Shown piece by piece: positions 1-10,900 of a DNA stretch of 64,000 nucleotides (the stretch's first letter is position 1; each line of letters begins with the position of its first letter). Position numbers and translations under genes: made by a program. The DNA lies in NCBI RefSeq assembly GCF_949628265.1, contig NC_088789.1, positions 7,370,886 to 7,434,885 of the forward strand, read 5' to 3'. A model generated the notes under the pieces. That model was not told where the DNA came from and did no database searches. It saw only the letters and a list, made by a program, of their open reading frames with translations. Origin of the DNA: Cloeon dipterum (Eukaryota; Arthropoda; Insecta; Ephemeroptera; Baetidae).

Positions 1-16
1 GTATCCCTCAACTTAC

Positions 17-623
17 ACTTTCAATGTGATTGCACTTAATTTCCCAGTCGCTGCTTTTGTCAATTTCTCGCAAAACGCCAGAATGAGACTTTCAGATCTG
101 TCATTAGGCAGCTGAATGAGGATAGACACAATGCTATTAAGTGTTTTCTCCACGTCAGCATCCGAGGAGTCCTTAAAACAGGCGTCACAAACGCCAATGA
201 TCTTGTGCAGGTCGTCTTCGATGCCTTTCGGCGACATTTCCTCCGATATTTCAGCACCCACATGATTCAGGTAGGATCGCAGTTCTTGCGCCTAAAAATG
301 GTTGGGTATACTTGAGTAATGGTTTCTAGTTTTTTCTTTTTAGCGTGCTATAAAAAAAATAATACATATAAGGTACAGTCCATTTTCTTGAGAAAAAAGT
401 AATGTGCAGATATTATGTACTACATAACGAGGGAATTTCAGAACCCAGTTTTAGTTACAATAATTTCATTGTTTTGCCTTCATGAGGGGATTTGGCCAAA
501 CTGGCCAAAGCCAGCAGGTGTGACAACAGTCGGTCATTTTGAAAACAAATTTTTACATGTAAAATCACACAAATTTACCTGCTCCTCCAGGGTGATGTCA
601 ATGAAAACAACTGGTACACTCAT
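17..623 (-). CDS. eIF3m: Eukaryotic translation initiation factor 3 subunit M (5' part, partial)
   Basis: eIF3m is a PCI-domain subunit of the eIF3 complex, which acts in cytoplasmic translation initiation. Two coding exons are visible, 579-623 (start ATG at 621-623) and 17-291. They are joined by an intron with donor gtaaat and acceptor tttttag. The first exon encodes MSVPVVFIDITLEEQ and the second continues AQELRSYLNHVGAEISEE. Both closely follow the start of animal eIF3m (MSVPAFIDI..., then AxELRxYLKxxGAEISEE). A gtaagt donor at positions 16-11 ends exon 2, so the rest of the gene, including the PCI domain, lies outside the window. The gene is head-to-head with SDHAF2, with 177 bp between the two start codons. 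The family assignment is strong. Confidence 0.93.
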
Positions 624-800
624 TTTGATGTTTTCCTTTGGAAAATGTCTTAAAAATGCACCAAGGGAAGCAGAAAATTCAGATTGATTTCCACAATATT
701 GTGTGACACGCCATGCGGCTGCGGCGGAAGCAAACAAACGACAATCGACGAGTGGGCTGCTGTGCCGGCCACACCTACTTCACCTTCACCTTTAAAAACC
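624..800. promoter_or_regulatory. Shared 5' region of the divergent eIF3m and SDHAF2 genes
   Basis: Only 177 bp separate the eIF3m start codon (minus) and the SDHAF2 start codon (plus). The segment is richer in C and G than the flanking introns (gcggctgcggcgg near 715-727) and must contain both 5' UTRs. A bidirectional promoter is inferred from the spacing. I see no clear TATA box. Confidence 0.6.
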
Positions 801-1818
801 ATGGCGCTAAACAGGATTTGCTTCGTCGCAGGCAAAAATTTCTCAAAATTGAGGGTAATTTACGACCTAGAGCCTTTTGAGCTCGTTTTTCACAATCATA
901 AATATTTATTTTGCCATTTTTGAAATTTATCTTGCTTGTGTTTTCAATCACGGCACAGACTCGTGCAGAATTTCATTTCTTGTAAAGATCCCCAGCAATG
1001 GTCATTATATAACACTAAATGTTTAGAAATCAGAAATTAGAGAAAGTAACACGAAAGAAAAATTTATTTAGAATTCAAATCATGTGCATTGGAATGAGAA
1101 AAATGTTAAAATACCAATTTACCCAAATTTGAATTAGCAGGAGAAAAATATAGATACGTACTGTATAATGCTTAATATTGAAAAATATAACTTTTTACTC
1201 CTTTCAGGTTTCAGCTTTACCTTCAAGATGTTTTTCCCAGTCGGCAGTTAGGCTTAATGACATGAAAGATCCAGAAGGTATCAAGGAACCCTATATTCCA
1301 CCTTACCAGGAGAAGCTTGATGAGCCTGTTAGGATGAAGAAAGCTCGGTAAATTATTATTACACTCTGGGTTTAAAATTACTCCTTATTGTTTTTTGAAT
1401 ATTATTGCCTACTCAAAATAAAGTCCAAATAATTTTAAATCTAATAACTTTCGCAGCCCCACTTGAATTAATTGCTGAAACTCCATTTCAGTCTGATATA
1501 CCAGTCCCGAAAGAGAGGCATGTCGGAGAATGGCCTCCTTCTCAGCACCTTTGCTGCTAAATACTTGGAGAATATGGACGAAAAGAGCCTCCAAGATTAT
1601 GACCGTCTCATCAACCTGCCATCTAACGACTGGGACATTTTCTACTGGGCCACCGGTAACTTCTTATTTCACCTTATTTCGCGTCCATTCAATCCAGTTA
1701 AATTTTAGGCGTGAAACCAACACCTCCGGAGTTTGATAACGAAATCATGAACAGGTTAAAAGAGCACGTTAGCAACAAGGACAGAGAGTCGAGGCTTCAC
1801 CAGCCTGCTTTATATTAA
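801..1818 (+). CDS. SDHAF2: Succinate dehydrogenase assembly factor 2, mitochondrial
   Basis: SDHAF2 (Sdh5) is a mitochondrial matrix protein needed for covalent FAD attachment to the succinate dehydrogenase flavoprotein. Four exons are read: 801-854, 1208-1347, 1492-1655 and 1709-1818. They join in phase to give 155 aa, against about 166 in human. Exon 1 plus the start of exon 2 is basic and hydroxylated ([18 protein letters not shown]), as expected for a mitochondrial presequence. The family signature [20 protein letters not shown] spans the start of exon 3, followed by [20 protein letters not shown]. The start ATG lies in a good context (aaaaccATGG). A candidate ATTAAA poly(A) signal at 1871-1876 overlaps the 3' end region of the convergent nucleostemin gene. 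Confidence 0.95.
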
Positions 1819-1870
1819 CGCTGGAGCATTTAAATGTGTTATTTATCAATTATACACAGTAGATGTTGAT

Positions 1871-1886
1871 ATTAAAGTGGTTTATT
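1871..1886. terminator. Overlapping poly(A) signals of convergent SDHAF2 and nucleostemin
   Basis: ATTAAA on the plus strand (1871-1876) lies 53 bp past the SDHAF2 stop. TTTATT at 1881-1886 reads AATAAA on the minus strand, about 104 bp past the nucleostemin stop. Both are inferred poly(A) hexamers. If both are used, the two 3' UTRs overlap. Confidence 0.5.
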
Positions 1887-1989
1887 GGATATCATAAAAG
1901 ATCAAGTGTAATATTGAAGTATGTACTCATTCCATTGCATCAATCGCGCGAGCTGAAAATTAATAATACAAAGTGAAATCGACTGCTTC

Positions 1990-4513
1990 TCAAGGTGGAG
2001 ATAAACACCTACCAAGCCTCTTTTGGTCCTTTTTTGCCTTCTTAAATTGCTTCTTTTTAATGTTTCCCAATTTAAGGTTCCCCTCCAGCTCCATGGTTGG
2101 GTCTGGTTTTTCCTTCTTCAGGGCACCTTTTTTGCCTCTCTTCCTCTTCTTAGTGGCGACCACCTTCACTCGTTTGGCGATCTGCGGTAAAACACTCATA
2201 AACACAAGCACTTAATGAATTGCACCTCAGACTTTACCAGCTCATCGGGCTCTTTATCATCCTCCATGTCCTCAAACTCGGCATCGTCCTCGTCCATTTC
2301 CTCATCGTCGGCTGCCTCTTCTTCAACCACCACAATTGTCTCGCCTGGCTTGTTGAAGTCCGGGAAAACTGCAGTGACAGGGCCGTCAGACTCAATCGCC
2401 ATGGCATCCTCGGGAGCAAGCTTTCCCAGGTTAGACATAGTCGATTTCTCAACATGAGCCACCTTGTTGATATCAAACTCTTCAGCCAACTCCTTCACAA
2501 TTTCAGAGCTGGAAATAAATGTTTGGTTTAACTATTAAATATTATCAGTGAAAGAGAAAGGAAGCAACAGCAAATTCGGGAAGACGTGAAATTAATAGCT
2601 AGGATCAATCTGGATGCAATGAATTTTTAAAGATTGTAATTTAATATTAAATTAATACAATTTCCTTTCAATTCACTGTTCATACAATCTTGGAGAGATC
2701 TTAAGATTCTATTTTCCTATTTAACATCTTAATATTTACGCTATGTTAATTCACATTGGGATAAAATAGTTATTTTAACAAACAATGAAATTAAAAAGCA
2801 ATATGTTTACCTGATGTGAACGTCTTCGCTTGTCTCCTCTGGGGGCAGCACATAGTACTTAATTTTGCCACTGTAAAATCAAGATCATTATTAATAGCAG
2901 TTCTTTACCAAACTACAATTTTATTTACGTGTTCCAATCATGAATGAGCGTTCTAGCCGCAGCCCTGCCGTCTGGCACTCCTCCCTTCCTGTATCTGCCC
3001 ATTGCCTTGCCCATCAGGGACAAAAAGTGGTCAGTCGACGTAAAATCTTCATCAATGTTGTAGATGGATTTGAGCTGAGAAACAAATTCATTTTTTGGCT
3101 ACTGGTCTGCGGAGAAAGATTTTTAAGTCTCACCTGGTCCTTGTTGGCTCTTTGAAGAATGGCTTCAGCAGGTTTGAAATAGTCTTCCAGGTTGTCCAGT
3201 CGGAGGGCATTTTTCAGGGCAATGGAGGCATCAGACATGTCTCCAGTGGCGAAAACAATTCCAGGACTGTCCAGCAGCTTCACCCTAGAGTCGAGCTGCA
3301 CTTGCTGCATTGTCCTGATTAGCATTTAAAATTAATTCAACATCAATGCAAGACTAGGAATGAATTTACTTTGTGATGCCTGGAAGGGCGCCGACATTGC
3401 ACGCTCTGGACCTTTTCAAACTGTTGATGATGCTACTTTTACCGACATTTGGCAAACCTGAATTAACAGCAGTAAATTATTTATTTATCCTTGTTATTTC
3501 ATTTATGAGAAAAACTTGCCAACAATGCCAACGGTGATGGAGGTCTTGATGTCCTTATTTCTGCAGTAATTGGCCAGCAGGCCCATGAGCAGTTCAGCTC
3601 CGACACAGGGAGAACCCTCCATTTCGGCTTGGGTCAAAGTAGATACCATTTTACGTTTCCTTCCACCTCCTGTGCTTAGTTTCTGTCCTTGCTGCTGGGT
3701 GCTGGCCTTGAAAGGGATTGTAGGAAAGCTGCGTCTCAAATACTTAAGCCACTGGTTCAAAACATCTCGAGGAACCAAATCTGCAAAACCAAATTTGTGT
3801 ATTTAGACGACTGTTGATTAGTCAAAAGACTGAAATTCTACCAGCTTTGTTGAGCACTATGACCAGCTTCTTCCTGGACCCTTCAACCACCTCCTTCTCC
3901 ACTGTTGGGCACCTGGTGCCCAAAGGATCCCTGGCATCAAGGACTTCCAGAATAACATCAGCGTTGTTCAACACCTTTCTGAACTCCTTGTAGAAGGTCT
4001 TGACAGTGGTGTCGGTGAAGATGCCAGGGAAGTTGGCGTGCTCCTTGTCTACCGCCGTCTCGTGCTCGCTGCCCCTTTTTTCTGCACTGTTCACGAGCCC
4101 TTCGAGACCGCCTTTAGCCAGAACGTCCTTCTGCTTTGTCCTTTCCTCCCTCATTTGCAGCCGCTTGGCCTCCCTCTCCTTTTCTTGCTGCGCTTTCAGA
4201 TTTTCAACTTCTGCCAGGATTTGCTCTTTGAAGGGACAAATATTTGGGATCTGCACGGGCTTTCTATTGACTGGATAAAAATTTGGTTGTTAGAGTTCTC
4301 CAAAATAAAAAGTGGACGATTTTTACTTTTGTTGTCTTTTTTCTTAGCTTCCTTCTTCAGCTTCTTGTTGTGTTCCTTCACCCGCTTTTCAATCTTGTAC
4401 CGCCTACTGGCCAAAACCCTCTTGCTACCTTTCTCTGGAAGAAAATAAATTTGGTTTTCATCAAAAATTTATAGAGATGATGAATACCACTTACTCAAAC
4501 ATAACTTTGCCAT
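1990..4513 (-). CDS. GNL3: Nucleostemin / guanine nucleotide-binding protein-like 3
   Basis: This is a nucleolar GTPase of the circularly permuted YlqF/YawG group (Drosophila Ns1, human GNL3), acting in 60S ribosome biogenesis and cell growth. Ten exons run from ATG 4513: 4495-4513, 4327-4434, 3842-4270, 3520-3780, 3370-3457, 3134-3314, 2929-3074, 2811-2870, 2226-2508 and 1990-2181. They give 588 aa in frame. The N-terminus is very basic ([26 protein letters not shown] type). The motifs come in permuted order: G4 NKAD (split by an intron at 3842/3780), G1 GLPNVGKSS, then G3 DSPG. An acidic stretch follows ([22 protein letters not shown]), then a lysine-rich tail. The intron before the G1 exon has a GC donor (GCAAGT). 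The gene is head-to-head with DOHH. Confidence 0.94.
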
Positions 4514-4800
4514 TTTATATTATTCTAGCAAAAGAAAAATAACAAATATAGTACTTTCTTCTTGCAAACAATTTCACCGGACCGTAAGCAATGAGCTCGA
4601 AGCTAATATGCTGCACAATCAACTAACACACAACACACGTGGTAACGGAATGGATGGAGGGGGGCGTACCTGGGTGAACCGACATCGAAGCTTGCTGCTG
4701 CTTACCGAGTAACCACGCCTCCTTACTGCTGCGTGTCTGTGATCTCACACGTCAAAGTGCTGTATTTTCCAAATTTACATTTAATTATTTTAGTTAAAAA
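4514..4800. promoter_or_regulatory. Shared 5' region of nucleostemin and DOHH
   Basis: There are 287 bp between two divergent start codons. Both genes serve protein synthesis (ribosome biogenesis and eIF5A hypusination). No core promoter element is recognised with confidence. Confidence 0.5.
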
Positions 4801-5903
4801 ATGCCTGAGGTGGAGCAGAGCAAAATTTTGAAGATTGGAGATGTCTTGAATAATCCGGACAGGCCTCTGAAGGAGCGATTCAGGGCGCTCTTCACGTTGA
4901 AAAACATCGGCGGTGCCACTGCCATTGAGTGCATCAAGAGGAGTTTCGCCGATCCTTCTGCACTTTTGAAGCACGAGCTCGCCTATTGCCTTGGACAAAT
5001 GCAGGATGATTTAGCCATTCCAGTGTTGATAGACGTTCTTAAAGACAAAAATGAGCACCCAATGGTGCGACATGAAGCTGGTAATGGATTAAATTACTTG
5101 AAACAAAATATTTTACTACATATCTATGATTTAATTTTAATAATAAAAATTTGTGTTGTTAGCTGAGGGCCTTGGTGCTATTGGCCGAAGCGACGTTTTA
5201 CCCGTTCTTAAGGAATTCGAAAAAGATGACGTGGTGGCTGTAGCAGAAACATGCCAGCTGGCTGTAAGAAGGATAGAATGGGTCGCCAGTGGCAATGAAG
5301 GAGGAAAGGACGATTTTTTTGGCTCCGTCGATCCGACCCCAGCTTCTGACGAGAGGAACCTGGAACTCCTCAGGGAAAAACTACTGAGCGAAACGACAGA
5401 CCTGTACGAACGGTACAGAGCTCTCTTCGCCTTGCGAAACATCAATTCCAAAGAGTCAACCAAAATTTTAAGCGAAGGTAGGATTTTTACCACCCTATCA
5501 CGTCAACTTAATTTTTATATTTCGCTCTCATTTGCATAGGTCTCAAATACGGAGGAGCTCTATTCAGGCATGAGCTGGCTTTTGTGCTGGGCCAAATCCA
5601 AGAACCTGTTGCCGTCGACGCTTTGATAGGAGGGCTCGAGGACAAGACGCAAGACGAAATGGTGCGACACGAGTGCGCCGAGGCCTTGGGCGCCATCGCC
5701 ACGGAAAAAGCTATGGCGATCCTGCAGCTGTTCCTTGAGGATGAGAAGAGAGTGGTGCGAGAAAGTTGCGAGGTAATTTTTCTAGATCATCTAGATTTTT
5801 TAATCTTAATCCCATAAAATGCCCGATATAGATTGCTTTGGACATGTGTGAATACGAGAACAGCGAAGAGCTGCAATATGCCAACACAGAAGAGCTTGTT
5901 TGA
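4801..5903 (+). CDS. DOHH: Deoxyhypusine hydroxylase
   Basis: DOHH hydroxylates the deoxyhypusine residue of eIF5A, completing hypusine; it is a di-iron HEAT-repeat enzyme. Four exons (4801-5080, 5163-5477, 5540-5772, 5832-5903) give 299 aa, against about 302 in human. The four iron-binding His-Glu pairs are all present: [10 protein letters not shown] (H58/E59), RHEAAEGLGAI (H91/E92), [11 protein letters not shown] (H209/E210) and [11 protein letters not shown] (H242/E243). They sit in two symmetric halves separated by a variable linker, as in the family. The enzyme therefore looks intact. An AATAAA signal at 5940-5945 lies about 40 bp past the stop. The Drosophila orthologue is known as nero. 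Confidence 0.96.
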
Positions 5904-5939
5904 TATTGAATCGAAAAAAAGTTTACCGATTTCAATATA

Positions 5940-5945
5940 AATAAA
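5940..5945 (+). terminator. Poly(A) signal of DOHH
   Basis: AATAAA lies 37 bp downstream of the DOHH stop codon, a normal distance for a short insect 3' UTR. Confidence 0.65.
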
Positions 5946-7911
5946 AATACTTCAATCTAATTGAAATGGAGGGTTTTTTTAATTTTACATTTTTCTGCCT
6001 AAATTATAAAATTTAGTGACTCAAAATGCTTAACAGGCTGGAAGGCGTACCAGCGCTGGCTCGCCACTTGCTAGTTTTCGCACTTTTCCAGCGGCCTTCG
6101 TGACAAATATATAGCGTTTTAATCAATAGACCTCAGCTCAGGAAGGCGAAAAGAGACCAAGCTTTTCTGTGGCCACTCGGGCCCCATGTTATCCGCTCAG
6201 TGGTGTTATTGGGACCCGGTAAGTTCATAGCCCGCAGGATGTGCTGACAATGAGCAGAGATTAAAAAATTTACCGTTTTTTAAAAGGAAAAGGCCTGATT
6301 TTTAAGAGTTTATTAACACATTTATTGACATAGGAAATAAACTACAACATAGAGATATTTGTGGCATTATACATGGTTCAATAATTTAGAGTTGGTTCAA
6401 AGGTTTTGTCTTTACAGTGTGCTAGGAAATAAATATATATGTTCCTACGTTTCGTAATCGTATATATCATAGTACAGGGATGATATTCCTCATAAAAATA
6501 TGACCGGAAAGTACAAATTCGCGCAGAAAATGGATAATTTAAATAAACCAAAATGTCAGGAAAATGAATAATATTCATACAGGAAAGGCGCCTTATCATA
6601 GAGATGCATCACAACCGATAAATCTGTCTCATTTGTTTCAGGAAACACTCAACCTAGTTTACAAGTAAAATTGCGACACATGATTGGGCATCAATTTGAT
6701 TGCACACTTAGTCTAAAACTAATGTAAATTATGTACACATTTAACAACTAATTTTGAGAAATAAGCTCAATTCAATCAGTGAAACAAAAAAATCAACGGT
6801 CCAGAATCAACAATCAATAAGTATTCTCGTTCTTGCTCCTAACTTAGTCCGTCTAATTTTGGAATGTGCTGTTGTGTAAGTATCTACATGACGTGTCATA
6901 TTTATATCAAGAGATCTAACGAGAGTAATTTGTATTAAAAAATAAAACTCTGCCAAATCGGAATCTGCCTCAAGGAGAGAAGTGGTATTTTACACACACA
7001 CTATTGACCAATATATTCTATGAGAATAGTCAACTGCGCGCGTTTTGATTTTTAACATTTACACGAGCGAGTTGCAGTTGAAGAGCAAAAATCAAGATAT
7101 CACAAAATTAAACGCTCTGAAGCTGATTTTACGCTAGTGCATTATGAATGAATTTACAATGAAATGTTTGGTTTAACGCAAGGCAAGAAATTCGTGACTT
7201 TTTTATTCTGTGTATGGTTAATGCTTTACAGGTGGCTAACGCTCTAAAATATAAATATTTACTCCTATTCGATATAATATATATGTATTTGATTTGTTTG
7301 AAACATTCTGAAGTCGAAAATTTTATTTATTTTCTCTTATCTCGTGCTTTTTATTTATTGGACTTTGGAAAGAAAAATGGGCAAAAGCCAGATTGTGGAT
7401 GAGCTTGGATTTTAATATTTGATACATTACAAACCTGCTATGTCTGCCAAATAATGGACGTCTGATACTCTTTTAAAAATCTCCTTGAGAAGACAAATGA
7501 CACCATATTGCACGAATATTTTCCCTTCTCTAGACATAATGCGCCTCCCTTCCCGGGAGCATGTGTGTGTGTGTTTCACTCGGAACGGACAAACGATCAA
7601 GAGGCCAATTTCGATGGCTTGCTTCCTTCTAAACATCAAAAGCACCCACAAGTTTGTTTTGTGAATCACCAAAAAACAAATCTTTCGATTCAGTCTCGTT
7701 GAAACAAAATATTTGCCTCTCAAAAATTCGTGTGATTTGCAACCAAGCCTAGCTTATTTTCTCGGCAACACCAACCTCTTTGCCTCTCACACTTACCAAG
7801 TTGCTGCTGCACACTTTCAAGCTATGCACATACTTTTATCTCTAGCCATGAAAGATCTGAGCCATTTAATGGTTAAAAATACTGCCTCGGGCGACAGGAA
7901 GTGATGGAAGT
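5946..7911. other. Intergenic region and probable Kinesin-73 3' UTR
   Basis: No coding exon is seen. Most of the stretch is AT-rich and lies downstream of the Kinesin-73 stop (minus strand). Minus-strand AATAAA hexamers (tttatt on plus) near 6311-6330 could end a 3' UTR of about 1.6 kb. A less AT-rich block at about 6035-6250 stands out between the two convergent genes. A short (TG)n tract lies near 7562-7574. Confidence 0.5.
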
Positions 7912-10900
7912 TTACTTCGCTCTGTGCAACCCTTCTCCGCGACTTCTGGACAAATTATCACCTGCAACAAAATGAAGAAATTTATATCACGGATTTTTCA
8001 ATTGCGAATTTGATCCGCACCTCTGCTAAGACTGCGCTTCATTCCGCTGCTGGGTGGGGTTGACCTGGCGTTGATTCCTCTCTTGTCTGGCAATAGTTTG
8101 TCGGGCCTGACGAAAAGACCGCTCTTTGGCCTGCACTCAAAATACTTCACTCCTTGCACAGTGCCATTATTTTTCCCTCCTGAATGGGGAAATATTATTT
8201 ATCAATCCGTTCCAAAAATCCAAATGACTTTAATATTGTAATTTCAAATAATTAATGCCACACCACAAGTGAAATTATTTCCAGTCCCATCATCAAATAT
8301 AATGCACTTAGTTATTTTTGACATGAAAAGTCTGAATTTTGAAACTACTGATTCATGATTTACTTCATTTTTAATGATTTTCAATTCCCCTTTTCAACTC
8401 AAAAATTGCAAGGTTAAATCGAGCGAAAATTTGTATTTTTTGTATCAAAAATTTTTACACGCCTAGAAATATTACAATAAATTGCAAATTAAAAAATTGC
8501 TTTCAAATAGGGTAAACCATTAATGTTGCATTTGACTTCAAAAAATTGGTTGAATTGTTCAATAATTTAAATATTGTATCCTGATGTTACAATTTTTTAT
8601 GAATATTTTAGCATGGAAAGATTTAGAGTCATCATCATTTGTGCATTTTCAACTATTTCACACTGGCGATTGACGAATGTGACGTAGCACAAAATAGTGG
8701 TACATGTTGATACCTGTCGCAGACTGGAGAGCGACTCCAACCCAAATTCCAGGCGCGAATTGTGTTTCCCCAATGAAAGCAACAGTGCCAGGCAGCGAGT
8801 AGGGCCTGACGAGCACCTTCTCGCCCACAGTGATCCAGTCAGGAAGGGCGCCGCAGCCGCTCAGGCTGTAGCGGGAGCCGTAAGGAGAGTCAGATCCATC
8901 TGAAGGGTGGGAGATGATTAGCAACCGTTTCAGGCTCCACTTAGACAATAGAGCGGAGTGCGTGGAACTCGGAAGGGACAGATTGTGAAGAGAAGTGTGT
9001 TACCTTCCGCCAAGAGACGGTCCGAGGAATTGCTCAGAGGGTTGTGAGTGGCAAGCAGTTTTTGAACGTGTGCGGGAGGGAAAGACGCCCTGTTAGGATG
9101 GTTCTTGCGGCCCCGCTCTGCCATGAAGCAGTGTTATTATTTGACAGGTTAGTGAAGCAGTTTATTGACAGCTTTGAGAAGCATCGCAGGATAATGACGG
9201 CCGTCAGTTTGTTTTAATCAACAAAACTGAGCCGCCTTGAGAAATTATGCTGAATGGAGTTTTGGTGAGTGAAACATTCATTTAGCCAATTTTAATATAA
9301 GTAAAATAGCATTAAAGAAAGTTAAATGTATTTAAATTTAGCAAATAAAGGATATTTTTATGCAGGAGAGCTACAACTCAATTCAAAAACCTACTTGAGG
9401 TATTGTTGTTGTCAGGCGAACATGACAGATTAGATTCCCAGCCATCCTCCTCGACTCCTTCCTCAGCCAATATTTCCTCAGAAATTTGCTGCATGTCTGG
9501 CTTTGGAGGAGGCTGAACGTTGTTCATCTGCTGGTCGACAGTTTCGTTCGGAATGCACTCATACTCAACACTTTGGAGGGAAAGAGAATCCTCACTGGTG
9601 AGAGCGCCTCCATAGTTGCTACCATAGCCACTGGAAAAAGAAAATACTGGTTGAAGGAGAATTTAAAACTTTAAGAGAAAAACCAACCTGGAGGCTGTGC
9701 TCGGTGTTCCATTTTTGTTACTATTGCTAGCTGTGCTGCTATGGGAAATGTACTCGGAGAGTGACTCGGCGGTTTGAGAAGTCGACATGGCTGTTGCATT
9801 TTGACGGTGCATCTAAATATTTTAAACATTTTGAAAATTCATACTTATCTTAACCAAGGTTAAAAATAAAATTTCTTTACGGGGTTTTAAAACCCTATTT
9901 TGAAGCTAAAAAAGAATAAATCCACTGCCGAAAGTCTGACAAATTAAGCCCCAGGTAATTATTTTAACAAATCAAACCTCTTCAGTGTCGACTTCCTCCT
10001 CATCCTCTTCATCTTCGTCCACTTCTTCCAGGTCAGGCTCACCGCTTCCTCCATAGTTTTCTCCACCTGGCTGCTCTTCATGAAGGGTGCTCATGCGGAG
10101 ACCCAATTTCCCAGTTGTTGGGTTAGGAGAAGCTGCTGAAAGGTGAGATTTGTCAAAATTAAAGCACATGACATACTCTGAATCAGAAAAAAATCAAATC
10201 AGTATAGAAATCGTCAAAATAATAATTTGAGTTAGTAAAATATACAAAATATACAAATCAAATAATGTACAACAAAATATAAAAGCAATCCTAAACATAA
10301 ACTGGTGTCAAGAAGGTTGAACGAAAAGTAGCAAGGTAACTGAACAGAAAACAAAAGACGGACACTTTGCGGACTGACACACGTACATTTGGCTCCGGAT
10401 GGCTGAAGTCGTAGAGAGTTAAGGTTGAAATTCAGGTTGAGGAAAGTTGGCCTAGCTGCAATGGAGAAGACGACACCAGAATTAAGACAAGCAAGCGCAA
10501 ACGAGCGTTTTGGTCGTGAGACTCGATGCTTCTTTGTACACGTCAGTCGGTTTTAGTCTGTACACCTTCAAGTGAATTTAGAGGAAAATATCTTAACTGT
10601 GTTTTGGACACTTTCCACTTGAAAAAGGAACACAAACGACAAAACAACCTATCCTGCGTTTAAGTGTCACAAATTACTTTGCAAATAATTAAATGTTTAC
10701 TCATCTAGGTTGGTCTTACCATGCCACAAATCAAAGTACATTCTCCAGTCACACTATAATTATGACGTTAATTCTATATTTCACTTATTTTTTTAACACA
10801 GTTTTGCAAAATCTGCCAATGTTTAAACTAAGTCTACAGAAACACTCAATTTTTGCTCAAGGAAACAGATATACAGGACTAACGAAAGAGAAGGTGTAGT

